Of a stretch of 64,000 bases of DNA, positions 55,718 through 64,000 are shown piece by piece. Made by a program: the position numbers and the translations under genes. A model generated the notes under the pieces. The model was not told the DNA's origin. It worked only from the letters and a program-made list of their open reading frames with translations, and searched no databases. Numbering within the stretch: position 1 is the stretch's first letter; the number at the start of each line of letters is the position of its first letter. The DNA is from Nitrosomonadales bacterium (lineage in GTDB: Bacteria > Pseudomonadota > Gammaproteobacteria > Burkholderiales > Gallionellaceae), in contig JANYJE010000066.1 of NCBI GenBank assembly GCA_025408405.1, forward strand, positions 1-64,000. Reading direction: 5' to 3'.

Positions 55718-57586
55718 ATGCGTTTTGTGCTTCTGTTGCTGCTGTTTCTTCAACCTCTCGCCCATGCAGATAGTTTGCTGGAACGACTGCCTTTGCTTGG
55801 CACAAAAAAACAGGCCTCCTTCCTCCCCCCCGACCAGGCATTCGAACTGAGCGTCAGCTCGCGCGACGCACACACGCTGATTGCCAGCTTCAGGGTTACG
55901 CCCAGTTACTACCTGTATCGCGACAAGGTGAGCTTCAGCCTCAAGGACGATGCAGCCAAAACTGCCAATGCCCGGATCACCAAGGTCAGCCTGCCGCAGG
56001 GTGAGCCCAAGCAAGATCCCAACTTCGGCGAGATGAGGGTGTTCCACCAATCGTTCCAGGCTGAAATTGCGCTGGAAAGCAGCAGCAAATCCCCCCAGCA
56101 GATCACGCTGCAGGCCAGCTATCAGGGGTGCAGCGAGGACGGCCTTTGCTATCCGCCCATCGACAAGGAAATCACGCTGACCCTGCCCGCCGGCATGATC
56201 GCAGCAGCAGCGCTCAAACCGGCGCAAGCCAGCGCTGCAGCGACAGCCGCCACGCCGTCCCAGTCGGCCAGCAGTGAGCGCCCTGCCTCTGAAAACAGCC
56301 AGATTGCCAGGCTGTTCCAACAGGGCAGCTTCTGGCTGATTGTCTCGTTCTTTTTCGGCGCCGGCCTGCTCCTGGCCTTTACGCCCTGCATGTTTCCCAT
56401 GGTGCCCATCCTCTCCGGCATTATCGTCGGGCGTGGCCACCACCTGACCAAGAGCCACGCATTCATCCTGTCCCTGTCCTACGTGCTCGGGATGGCGCTC
56501 ACTTACGCCGCAGCAGGCGTCGCAGCCGGGCTGTCCGGCACGCTGCTGTCGAACGCGCTGCAAACACCGGCTGTACTGGGCAGTTTCGCTGCAATTTTTG
56601 TGCTGCTGTCCTTGTCCATGTTTGGCTTCTACGAACTGCAATTGCCTTCAGCCCTGCAAAACAAGCTTGCCAGCGGCAGCAACCGCTTGCACGGCGGGCA
56701 TATCAGCGGCGTGTTTGTGATGGGCGCCCTTTCCGCCATTATCGTCAGCCCATGCGTTGCCGCTCCGCTTGCCGCCGCACTCTTATACATAGGCCAGACA
56801 CACGACGCTTTCCTCGGAGGCATGGCTCTGTTTTCCCTGGCGCTCGGCATGGGGTTACCGCTGCTGCTGATCGGCACTTCAGCCGGTGCATTGCTGCCCA
56901 AGGCGGGCGCTTGGATGGAATCGGTCAAGCGCTTCTTTGGCGCGCTGCTGCTGGCTCTGGCAATCTGGATTATTGCGCCGCTGCTGTCTGTGAGTGTGCA
57001 AATGCTGCTGTGGGCAACCCTGCTGATACTGTCTGCCGTCTATATGCATGCGCTGGATGGCCTGCCCAGCAATGCCAGCGGCTGGCGCAAGCTGTGGAAG
57101 GGATTGGGCATACTCGCCCTGCTGCTGGGCTGCGCCTTTCTGATCGGCGTGCTGTCGGGAGCACGCGACATCCTGCGCCCCCTGTCTTCCCTGGGAGGCA
57201 CTGTCCAGGCCGAAACAGAGGACAAGCTGCAGTTCGTCCGCATCAAAAATCTGGCTGAGCTGAACAAACGCATCGCACAGGCCAAAGGCAAACGCGTCAT
57301 GCTGGATTTTTATGCGGATTGGTGCGTTTCATGCAAGGAAATGGAGCGCTTTGCCTTTGCCGATGACCGCGTGCGCTCAAAACTGCAAAACACGCTACTG
57401 CTGCAGGCAGATGTCACCGCCAACAGCGAGGATGACCGGGCACTATTGCAACATTTCGAGCTTTTCGGCCCTCCTGCCATCTTGTTTTTCGACACTCGGG
57501 GGCGCGAAGTCGCCGACGATCGCGTAACCGGCTATCAGGATATCGAACAGTTCATGCTTACGCTCAACAACGTTATTGAAAATTAG
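55718..57586 (+). CDS. dsbD: Thiol:disulfide interchange protein DsbD
   Basis: Carries electrons from cytoplasmic thioredoxin across the inner membrane to periplasmic thiol proteins. 622 aa: signal peptide ([15 protein letters not shown]), DsbD-alpha with [13 protein letters not shown] (two Cys, about 130), eight transmembrane helices with [14 protein letters not shown] (about 223) and [10 protein letters not shown] (about 343), and a C-terminal thioredoxin domain with [10 protein letters not shown] (about 535). All six catalytic Cys are present. Confidence 0.97.
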   Translation: MRFVLLLLLFLQPLAHADSLLERLPLLGTKKQASFLPPDQAFELSVSSRDAHTLIASFRVTPSYYLYRDKVSFSLKDDAAKTANARITKVSLPQGEPKQDPNFGEMRVFHQSFQAEIALESSSKSPQQITLQASYQGCSEDGLCYPPIDKEITLTLPAGMIAAAALKPAQASAAATAATPSQSASSERPASENSQIARLFQQGSFWLIVSFFFGAGLLLAFTPCMFPMVPILSGIIVGRGHHLTKSHAFILSLSYVLGMALTYAAAGVAAGLSGTLLSNALQTPAVLGSFAAIFVLLSLSMFGFYELQLPSALQNKLASGSNRLHGGHISGVFVMGALSAIIVSPCVAAPLAAALLYIGQTHDAFLGGMALFSLALGMGLPLLLIGTSAGALLPKAGAWMESVKRFFGALLLALAIWIIAPLLSVSVQMLLWATLLILSAVYMHALDGLPSNASGWRKLWKGLGILALLLGCAFLIGVLSGARDILRPLSSLGGTVQAETEDKLQFVRIKNLAELNKRIAQAKGKRVMLDFYADWCVSCKEMERFAFADDRVRSKLQNTLLLQADVTANSEDDRALLQHFELFGPPAILFFDTRGREVADDRVTGYQDIEQFMLTLNNVIEN

Positions 57587-57647
57587 AAAACGATTAAATT
57601 CAGGCAAAATCTGGACAAACATACCCAATTTACGGCAAAATGCACAC

Positions 57648-58091
57648 GTGAAAAATATTCTGGTGTTAAACGGCCCCAACCTGAATCTGCTCGGCAGTCG
57701 CGAGCCGGACGTTTATGGTCGCGTCACGTTAACCGAAATTAATCAAAAATTGACGCAATTAGCGCTGAAAAACGGCGCAAATATATCCACATTGCAAAGC
57801 AACGCCGAGGCAGAGCTGATTGCACGAGTGCATGCGGCACGCCAGGATGGAACAGACTTCATAATCATCAATCCGGCCGCTTTTACCCATACCAGTGTCG
57901 CACTGCGTGATGCACTGGCTGCCGTGGCGATTCCTTTTGTTGAGGTTCATCTCTCCAATGTGTTCGCACGCGAAGCCTTCCGCAAGGAGTCTTATTTTTC
58001 CGACCTCGCCGTTGGCGTCATCAGCGGTTTAGGCGCGAGCGGCTATGAGCTCGCACTGCAATACGCATTACAAGTACCAGGCAACCGGTAA
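57648..58091 (+). CDS. aroQ: 3-Dehydroquinate dehydratase, type II
   Basis: Third step of the shikimate pathway. GTG 57648 ([16 protein letters not shown]) gives 147 aa, exact for the family; the track start adds 24 residues. Catalytic Tyr in [10 protein letters not shown], conserved [20 protein letters not shown] and the His in [15 protein letters not shown] are all present. The preceding dsbD-aroQ-accB-accC order is common. Confidence 0.96.
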   Translation: MKNILVLNGPNLNLLGSREPDVYGRVTLTEINQKLTQLALKNGANISTLQSNAEAELIARVHAARQDGTDFIIINPAAFTHTSVALRDALAAVAIPFVEVHLSNVFAREAFRKESYFSDLAVGVISGLGASGYELALQYALQVPGNR

Positions 58092-58170
58092 CAAGTGACA
58101 GGCGCAAGTAATAACCAGCGGGGTTTCTATTCACTCGTCACCAAACAGCATTATTTCTAGGGAGTTAATC

Positions 58171-58611
58171 ATGGATTTACGCAAAATCAAGACACTGATA
58201 GAACTGGTTGAAAATTCCGGCATCGCCGAACTGGAAATCAGCGAAGGCGAAGAACGCGTACGTATTTCACGTTCTTCCCAAGTACAGCATGTATATGCCA
58301 GTAGCGCACCACAACCTCAGTTCGCAGCCCCAGCTCCAGCGGCACCTGCCGCAGCTGCGGCACCAGCGGCACCGGAAGGCCATATCGTCAAGTCACCCAT
58401 GGTAGGCAGCTTTTATCGCTCCGCCTCGCCGGGTTCCAAACCATTCGTCGATATCGGCCAGGCGGTCAGCTCAGGCGACACCCTGTGCATCATTGAAGCG
58501 ATGAAGCTGCTGAATGAAATTGAATCTGATCAGAGCGGTGTAATCAAGGCCATTCTGGTTGAAAATGGGCAAGCCGTTGAGTTCGGCCAACCACTCTTTA
58601 TTATTGGATAA
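58171..58611 (+). CDS. accB: Biotin carboxyl carrier protein
   Basis: Carries the biotin of acetyl-CoA carboxylase in fatty-acid synthesis. 146 aa: N-terminal helix with [24 protein letters not shown], an Ala/Pro hinge (about 50-68), and the biotinyl domain with [12 protein letters not shown] (Lys about 112). accC follows after 59 bp. Confidence 0.97.
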   Translation: MDLRKIKTLIELVENSGIAELEISEGEERVRISRSSQVQHVYASSAPQPQFAAPAPAAPAAAAAPAAPEGHIVKSPMVGSFYRSASPGSKPFVDIGQAVSSGDTLCIIEAMKLLNEIESDQSGVIKAILVENGQAVEFGQPLFIIG

Positions 58612-58670
58612 CGATCCTGCACATCATCGGTTGATGATGTGCGCAGCACCCCAGCAGGAGTACCCAGAAA

Positions 58671-60026
58671 ATGTTTGAAAAAATACTGATCGCGAATCGC
58701 GGCGAAATTGCCCTGCGTATTCAGCGCGCCTGTCGCGAGATGGGCATCAAGACCGTAGCCGTGCACTCTGAGGCAGATGCCGATGCCAAGTATGTCAAGC
58801 TGGCAGACGAATCGGTATGCATTGGGCCAGCTCCCTCTTCCTTGAGCTATCTGAATATTCCCGCCATTATCAGTGCAGCGGAAGTAACCGACGCGCAAGC
58901 GATACACCCCGGTTACGGCTTCCTCTCCGAAAACGCGGATTTTTCCGATCGTGTGGAAAAGAGCGGATTCGTATTTATCGGCCCGAAAGCCGAGACCATA
59001 CGCCTGATGGGCGACAAGGTTTCTGCCAAGATCGCCATGAACAAGGCCGGCGTACCCTGCGTACCGGGCGTCGAAGGCGCGCTGCCGGAAGATCCGGCTG
59101 AAATCGTGAAAATCGCACGCAGCATCGGCTATCCGGTCATCATCAAGGCAGCTGGCGGCGGCGGCGGCCGTGGCATGCGCGTGGTGCATACCGAAGCCGC
59201 GCTGGTGAATGCAGTCAACATGACACGCTCCGAAGCACAGGCTGCATTCAACAACCCCATGGTATACATGGAGAAATTCCTGGAAAACCCGCGCCATATC
59301 GAGTTCCAGGTGCTGGCCGACACGCATGGCAATGCCGTTTATCTGGGCGAGCGCGACTGCTCCATGCAGCGTCGCCACCAGAAAATTATTGAAGAAGCGC
59401 CCGCCCCCATGCTCAATCCCAAGCTGCGCGACAAGATCGGCGAGCGTTGCGCCGAGGCATGTCGCAAGATTGGCTATCGCGGCGCTGGCACCTTCGAGTT
59501 CCTGTTTGAGAACAACGAGTTCTTCTTTATCGAGATGAACACCCGCGTGCAGGTGGAACATCCGGTGACAGAAATGATTACCGGCATCGACATCGTGCAG
59601 GAACAGATACGCATTGCCGCAGGTGAAAAGCTGCGCTTCCGCCAGAGGGACATCCAGTTCCGGGGGCATGCTGTCGAGTGCCGTATCAATGCGGAGCATC
59701 CGTATAAATTCACCCCCTCACCCGGCCGCATCACCACCTGGCATACCCCGGGCGGCCCCGGCATCCGTGTGGATTCCCACGTGTATGCCAACTATGTCAT
59801 CCCGCCGCATTACGACTCCATGATAGGCAAGGTGATTGCCTACGGCGATACGCGTGAACAGGCGATGGCGCGCATGCGCACCGCCCTGTCGGAAATGGCG
59901 GTCGAGGGCATCCTGACCAACATCCCCTTGCATCAGGAGTTGATGCTGGACGCCGCGTTTATCCGTGGCGCCACCAGTATTCATTATCTGGAACACAAGT
60001 TAGCCGAACGCGCCAAGGCCAAATAA
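58671..60026 (+). CDS. accC: Biotin carboxylase
   Basis: ATP-grasp enzyme that carboxylates biotin on AccB. 451 aa, full length. N-terminal [13 protein letters not shown], glycine loop [13 protein letters not shown] (about 162), [20 protein letters not shown] and the catalytic [14 protein letters not shown] (about 288) are intact. prmA starts one base after the stop. Confidence 0.98.
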   Translation: MFEKILIANRGEIALRIQRACREMGIKTVAVHSEADADAKYVKLADESVCIGPAPSSLSYLNIPAIISAAEVTDAQAIHPGYGFLSENADFSDRVEKSGFVFIGPKAETIRLMGDKVSAKIAMNKAGVPCVPGVEGALPEDPAEIVKIARSIGYPVIIKAAGGGGGRGMRVVHTEAALVNAVNMTRSEAQAAFNNPMVYMEKFLENPRHIEFQVLADTHGNAVYLGERDCSMQRRHQKIIEEAPAPMLNPKLRDKIGERCAEACRKIGYRGAGTFEFLFENNEFFFIEMNTRVQVEHPVTEMITGIDIVQEQIRIAAGEKLRFRQRDIQFRGHAVECRINAEHPYKFTPSPGRITTWHTPGGPGIRVDSHVYANYVIPPHYDSMIGKVIAYGDTREQAMARMRTALSEMAVEGILTNIPLHQELMLDAAFIRGATSIHYLEHKLAERAKAK

Positions 60027-60027
60027 T

Positions 60028-60915
60028 ATGGCATGGCTAACGCTGACCGTGAATGCGGATGCTGCATATGCGGAGAGCCTGAGCGAAGCACTGCTGGAGC
60101 TGGGCGCCTTGTCGGTGGACATGCACGACGCGGACGCCGACACTCCGGAAGAGCAGGCCATTTTCGGCGAACCGGGCGAACCCACCTCCAGCCTGTGGTC
60201 ACATAATCGCGTCACCGCGCTGTTCCCCGAGGATGCACAGGTACAGGACATCCTGCTGCAAGCCTCGCTGGCAGCAGGCTTGCAACAATCGCCGCCGCAC
60301 CACATTGCCCCCCTGCCGGACAATGATTGGGTACGCCTGACGCAATCGCAGTTCGACCCCATACGCATTTCACAACGCCTGTGGATAGTCCCCACCTGGC
60401 ATACGCCTGTTGAACCCGATGCCATCAACATCGTGCTCGATCCCGGTCTGGCATTCGGTACCGGCAGCCATCCGACTACGCGACTGTGCCTGCGCTGGCT
60501 GGATGAAAACCTGCGCGGCGGCGAAAACGTGCTGGATTACGGTTGCGGCTCGGGCATCTTGGCGATAGCTGCCATGAAACTGGGTGCCGGCAGTGCCTAT
60601 GGTGTGGATGTGGATGCACAGGCCGTGCAATCCAGCCGCGACAATGCGCTGGCCAACCAGGTCGAAGCACGCTTTGACTTGCCTGATAAAAATCTGCAGC
60701 ATTACGACATCGTCGTTGCCAACATTCTCACCAACCCGCTCAAGGTGCTCGCTCCGCTGCTGGCGGGTGCAACCCGCCAGGGCGGGCAAATTGTGTTGTC
60801 CGGCATACTGGGCGAACAGGCCGAAGACGTGATGCAAGTCTATGCGCAATGGTTCAACCTTAAACCAGCAGTCATGGAGGATGGCTGGGCGCGTTTGTCA
60901 GGTATCAGAAAATGA
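60028..60915 (+). CDS. prmA: Ribosomal protein L11 methyltransferase
   Basis: Trimethylates ribosomal protein L11. 295 aa: N-terminal substrate-binding domain, then DPGLAFGTGSHPTTRLCLRWL (about 140), SAM motif VLDYGCGSGILAIAAMKLGA (about 172) and VVANILTNPL (catalytic-type NxL, about 230). Overlaps the next gene by four bases. Confidence 0.95.
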   Translation: MAWLTLTVNADAAYAESLSEALLELGALSVDMHDADADTPEEQAIFGEPGEPTSSLWSHNRVTALFPEDAQVQDILLQASLAAGLQQSPPHHIAPLPDNDWVRLTQSQFDPIRISQRLWIVPTWHTPVEPDAINIVLDPGLAFGTGSHPTTRLCLRWLDENLRGGENVLDYGCGSGILAIAAMKLGAGSAYGVDVDAQAVQSSRDNALANQVEARFDLPDKNLQHYDIVVANILTNPLKVLAPLLAGATRQGGQIVLSGILGEQAEDVMQVYAQWFNLKPAVMEDGWARLSGIRK

Positions 60916-61682
60916 CAGAAATCACTCAATGTCCGCAGTGCGGCACTCGCTTCAGAGTTACCCAGGCTCAGCGCGAATCACATCAAGGCATGGTGCGCTG
61001 CGGTCGTTGCCAGGAAGTGTTCAATGCCGCCGCGCACCTGTATGACGATGAGCCCAGCCCGCAATTGGTGCTGCCGATCGAGCCTGTTGAACACGCCCAC
61101 CCACCGAAAAACCTGGAAGCGAGCCCTGACGCTGCCGCCGCGCAAGACTCCAATGACTTCAGTTATCTGGATGATGTATATGAGGTCCCGCAACCTGCCC
61201 GGCAGCACCGCTGGCCGTGGCGCATCGCCGCGCTGGCGCTGCTCTTGCTGCTGGCGGCGCAGGCAGTTTATTTCTACCGTGTCGAACTCTCCGCCAGCCA
61301 GCCGACCCTTAAACCCGCCCTGGCCCACGCTTGCGCAGTGTTCAAATGCACTATCCCGCTACCGCAGCAGCCAGACCTGTTGAGTATCGAGTCGTCTGCA
61401 CTGGAGGCAGATCCGACCCAGGCCAACGTCATCACACTGAGCACACTGCTGCGCAACCGCGCCCCCTACGCGCTAGCCTACCCCAACCTCGAACTCACTC
61501 TCACCAATTTTGACGACAAAGCGCTTGCGCGCCGCACCTTCCGTCCCGAGGAATACCTCTCAGCCAGCGATAACGAGAAACTGGGCTTGCCTGCCAACCG
61601 CGAGACCAGCGTCAAGCTGCACCTCAATACTACAGACCTCAAGCCGGCCGGCTACCGACTTTACCTGCTGTACCCGCAGTAA
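60912..61682 (+). CDS. Zinc-ribbon DUF3426 membrane protein
   Basis: 256 aa. N-terminal MJ0042-type zinc ribbon with CPQCGTRF and CGRCQEVFNA (two CxxC, about residues 7-40). An acidic linker follows, then one transmembrane helix (IAALALLLLLAAQAVYFY, about 105-123), then a periplasmic DUF3426 domain. It is downstream of prmA in many betaproteobacteria. Function unknown. Confidence 0.9.
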   Translation: MTEITQCPQCGTRFRVTQAQRESHQGMVRCGRCQEVFNAAAHLYDDEPSPQLVLPIEPVEHAHPPKNLEASPDAAAAQDSNDFSYLDDVYEVPQPARQHRWPWRIAALALLLLLAAQAVYFYRVELSASQPTLKPALAHACAVFKCTIPLPQQPDLLSIESSALEADPTQANVITLSTLLRNRAPYALAYPNLELTLTNFDDKALARRTFRPEEYLSASDNEKLGLPANRETSVKLHLNTTDLKPAGYRLYLLYPQ

Positions 61683-62112
61683 TGCTCCGGCACCGTCTCC
61701 TGTGCCTGCCAGCTGTTGAAATTAATAATTTTCGGCGAGCATGAAAACCAGTTGGATCATCAAAAAAGGTTGACTGGCAGCCTTCTTGCGCGTGCCAAAC
61801 AAATCGGGGAACTGCAACTTCATGCTGGCTTGTGGTGAGACTTCCGCTAGCGCGGCAAAATATTGCGACGAAACTGAACCCGCTTTGCATTTAGAAACGA
61901 AGAGCATTGCATGCCGTGGCATAATTATCCGATGATATCTTTCTTGCTTTTTAGCTGCAATTCAGGACCACGCCAAGCGGCCACCCTGCCGCACCAGTCC
62001 GGGCTGATCGTCATCGGCTCTGATATCTGCACTATGAACATCGCTTGCTTGATCAGCTGGGGTGCTGCGGGTCTGCCAATTTGAATTGATGGGCAACTTC
62101 TCTTAATTCGCC
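61683..62112 (+). other. 430-bp stretch without a convincing gene
   Basis: Holds only small open frames: minus 61722-61922 (66 aa, last part KKAASQPFLMIQLVFMLAENY) and plus 61932-62084 (50 aa). Neither has a ribosome site or recognisable sequence. They may be remnants at a boundary where the polysaccharide-modification genes were joined to the accBC-prmA cluster. Confidence 0.5.
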
Positions 62113-63588
62113 ATGTTATTTAATTCCTACGCGTTCATTTTTCTGTATTTGCCGGTAGTGCTACTGATCTATTTTCAGATGGCAAGACTCGGACATGCTT
62201 ATGCAGCAGGCTGGCTGGCAATGGCTTCGTTGGTTTTCTATGGCTACTGGAACCCAGCCTATGTTGGTCTGCTGCTGTGCTCGATTATCTTCAATTACGC
62301 TTTTGGCATTTGGATTGCGAGGGCGCGCAGTAAAGCGGGGGCGGTGAATGGAAAACAGCTATTGGTGCTAGCGGTAGGTCTCAATCTGTTGCTGCTTGCT
62401 TATTACAAATATGCCAATTTCTTTCTAGGCAGTGCCAACAGCGTGGCAGGATTAAATCTCTCGCTGGGTGACATTATTTTGCCGCTGGGTATTTCTTTTT
62501 TCACGTTTACGCAGATCGCATTTCTGGTGGATACCTGGCAGGGCAAGGTAAAAGAATACAACTTTATTCACTACATGCTGTTCGTTACGTATTTCCCGCA
62601 TTTGATTGCAGGGCCGGTGTTGCATCACGGTGAGATGATGCCGCAATTCGCACAGCGAAATAATTATCGCGTCAATTGGGATCATGTGGCCGACGGAATC
62701 GTGTTGTTCACGTTGGGGTTGTGCAAGAAAACGCTTTGGGCAGATTCGTTTGCACCTTATGCTCACGCGGTATTTGGCGGCGTCCAGCGCGGCGAAATTC
62801 CGACCATTTATGAGGCATGGTCGGGAGCGCTGGCCTACACCATGCAAATCTATTTCGATTTTTCCGGCTACACGGACATGGCGCTGGGTATTGCACTGAT
62901 GTTCAACATCCGTCTGCCGATCAATTTCTATTCCCCGTACAAGGCCACCAGCATCATCGAATTTTGGCGTCGTTGGCACATGACGTTGTCGCGTTTTTTG
63001 CGTGACTATCTGTATATCCCCTTGGGCGGTAACCGCAAGGGCAAGCTGCGCCGCTATATAAACTTGATGGTTACCATGCTGCTGGGAGGCTTGTGGCATG
63101 GTGCCGGTTGGACCTATGTCTGCTGGGGAGCGCTGCATGGCGCTTACTTGAGCGTTAACCATGTGTGGCGCGAATGGTTGCCGGCCAGATGGGTGAAATG
63201 GACTCCCGCCTGGATTTCCAGTTTAACCGGAGGCGTGATCACTTTTATCGCGGTGGTAGCTGCCTGGGTTGTGTTCTACTCGGCAGATATTACTCACGCT
63301 GCGGTAATGCTGAAGGCGATGTCAGGCATTGAGGCGCGACCCATCACGTTCGATGCGGTCATACACAAACAATTGTTATTAAGCACGAACCTCAGCGGCC
63401 GGGAGTTGGTCATATTGCTGCTTTCGGCATTTGCATGGGTATGGATATTGCCTAATTCCACTACCGTAAAATTTATCAAGGGTAATTTCGTACTGATGCT
63501 GGCCCAGGCAATTGCGGTTGTGTATTTGCTTTACCTTGCCATAGACCGCTTTGGAAGTTACAGCCCCTTCCTATATTTCCAATTCTGA
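62113..63588 (+). CDS. MBOAT family O-acyltransferase (AlgI-like)
   Basis: Polytopic inner-membrane protein that moves acyl groups to a periplasmic partner for polysaccharide O-acetylation. 491 aa with about ten transmembrane helices. LLAYYKYANFF, YFPHLIAGPVLHHGEMMPQF (first conserved His region), YIPLGGNRKG and the catalytic GGLWHGAGWTYVCWGALHG (about 330) match AlgI/DltB-type MBOAT proteins. The next gene is its likely partner, five bases downstream. Confidence 0.94.
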   Translation: MLFNSYAFIFLYLPVVLLIYFQMARLGHAYAAGWLAMASLVFYGYWNPAYVGLLLCSIIFNYAFGIWIARARSKAGAVNGKQLLVLAVGLNLLLLAYYKYANFFLGSANSVAGLNLSLGDIILPLGISFFTFTQIAFLVDTWQGKVKEYNFIHYMLFVTYFPHLIAGPVLHHGEMMPQFAQRNNYRVNWDHVADGIVLFTLGLCKKTLWADSFAPYAHAVFGGVQRGEIPTIYEAWSGALAYTMQIYFDFSGYTDMALGIALMFNIRLPINFYSPYKATSIIEFWRRWHMTLSRFLRDYLYIPLGGNRKGKLRRYINLMVTMLLGGLWHGAGWTYVCWGALHGAYLSVNHVWREWLPARWVKWTPAWISSLTGGVITFIAVVAAWVVFYSADITHAAVMLKAMSGIEARPITFDAVIHKQLLLSTNLSGRELVILLLSAFAWVWILPNSTTVKFIKGNFVLMLAQAIAVVYLLYLAIDRFGSYSPFLYFQF

Positions 63589-63592
63589 CGCC

Positions 63593-64000
63593 ATGAAGCA
63601 CGCCAAATTCTTCTCGATTTTTGTGGTCACCGTGGTGGGGCTTTATGGCTCTGTTGGATTTTATTGTCTGCCACTGGCAAGCTTTGAAGGCGATTTGACC
63701 CGAATGGCTAAACTGCCTGAATCTCTGTTCGGATGGACAAAAGAGCAACCTGCGATCAATCCCACCCTTATGCAATCTGCCGAATGGCAGGATGCAGATG
63801 TGCTGGCGATTGGCGACAGCTTTACCAACGCTCAAGTCTGGCAAACAGTGTTCGCGCAGCACGGAGTGCGCATTAGAACTGAGAGCTGGGCAAGCATGTA
63901 CAACATTTGCGAGGATGTTTCGGATTGGATTCGGAATAGGGGCTTCAAGGGGAAGTACGTCATTATCGAAAGTGCTGAGAAATATATAGAAGGTCGCCTG
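63593..64000 (+). CDS. SGNH/AlgX-like acetyltransferase partner, cut by the window end
   Basis: 136 codons visible. A signal-anchor (FFSIFVVTVVGLYGSVGFYCL) is followed by VLAIGDSFTNAQVW (about residue 70), the GDS nucleophile block of SGNH hydrolases as in AlgJ/AlgX. Such proteins transfer acetyl from the MBOAT partner to an exopolysaccharide. The rest lies beyond the window. Confidence 0.8.
   Translation, partial: MKHAKFFSIFVVTVVGLYGSVGFYCLPLASFEGDLTRMAKLPESLFGWTKEQPAINPTLMQSAEWQDADVLAIGDSFTNAQVWQTVFAQHGVRIRTESWASMYNICEDVSDWIRNRGFKGKYVIIESAEKYIEGRL

Noticed and set aside
61932-62084. 50-aa plus-strand ORF
   Set aside because: No ribosome site, no recognisable sequence; likely chance.

Overview
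The window looks like the chromosome of a betaproteobacterium. Class A RNase P RNA, single-subunit pyruvate dehydrogenase E1 next to E2, nadD-rsfS-rlmH, leuS-lptE-holA, accB-accC-prmA and polA with DUF2782 and thrB are arrangements usual in that class. A phosphoribulokinase gene (Calvin cycle) suggests an autotroph, perhaps of the Gallionellaceae/Nitrosomonadales type. The genus is inference; no rRNA or phylogenetic marker was compared.

Layout. 1-5.2 kb (minus strand): rnpB, an unknown envelope protein, a small anchored protein, exopolyphosphatase (ppx), phoU and rpiA. 5.3-14 kb (plus): ilvA, a Fic protein with a replaced C-terminus, 5-formyl-THF cyclo-ligase, aceE, aceF, nadD, rsfS, rlmH. 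14.0-23.3 kb: an integron (below). 23.7-31.9 kb: cold shock protein, rlmF, maf, rng, a chromate transporter pair (chrA and a ChrB-like protein), a THUMP-type RNA methyltransferase, a CopD/HemJ-like protein, a GNAT acetyltransferase. 32.1-37.8 kb: a tightly overlapping minus-strand cluster (alpha/beta hydrolase, ABC ATPase, thioesterase, ABC permease), then ferredoxin, VanZ-like protein, flavin reductase and a VOC protein. 37.9-49.7 kb: DUF4139 protein, an unknown secreted protein, yebC, polA, LOG protein, DUF2782 protein, thrB, a membrane protein, uvrD. 49.8-61.7 kb: phosphoribulokinase, leuS, lptE, holA, cutA, dsbD, aroQ, accB, accC, prmA and a zinc-ribbon membrane protein. 62.1 kb to the end: MBOAT O-acyltransferase and the start of an SGNH-type partner, probably polysaccharide O-acetylation.

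The most notable region is the integron at 14.0-23.3 kb, between housekeeping genes (rlmH and csp/rlmF). An integron-integrase gene (intI, plus strand) faces away from a row of small minus-strand genes. Each gene is followed by an attC-like site: R'' close to RYYYAAC, an imperfectly palindromic middle, R' close to GTTRRRY. I count nine attC sites, nine cassettes and the stump of a tenth. The cassette genes are mostly unknown proteins: a secreted protein, a UDG-fold candidate, membrane proteins including a RipA-like one, and a zinc-ribbon protein.

The integron is decayed. intI stops in the middle and runs into a 126-bp inverted-repeat element, losing its catalytic tyrosine region. Three of nine attC sites are split by mobile DNA: a complete IS1182-family element, a 159-bp MITE with the same ends inserted at exactly the same base of its attC, and an IS3-family element with a frameshifted orfB. 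The IS1182/MITE pair suggests an attC-targeting insertion sequence and its non-autonomous derivative.
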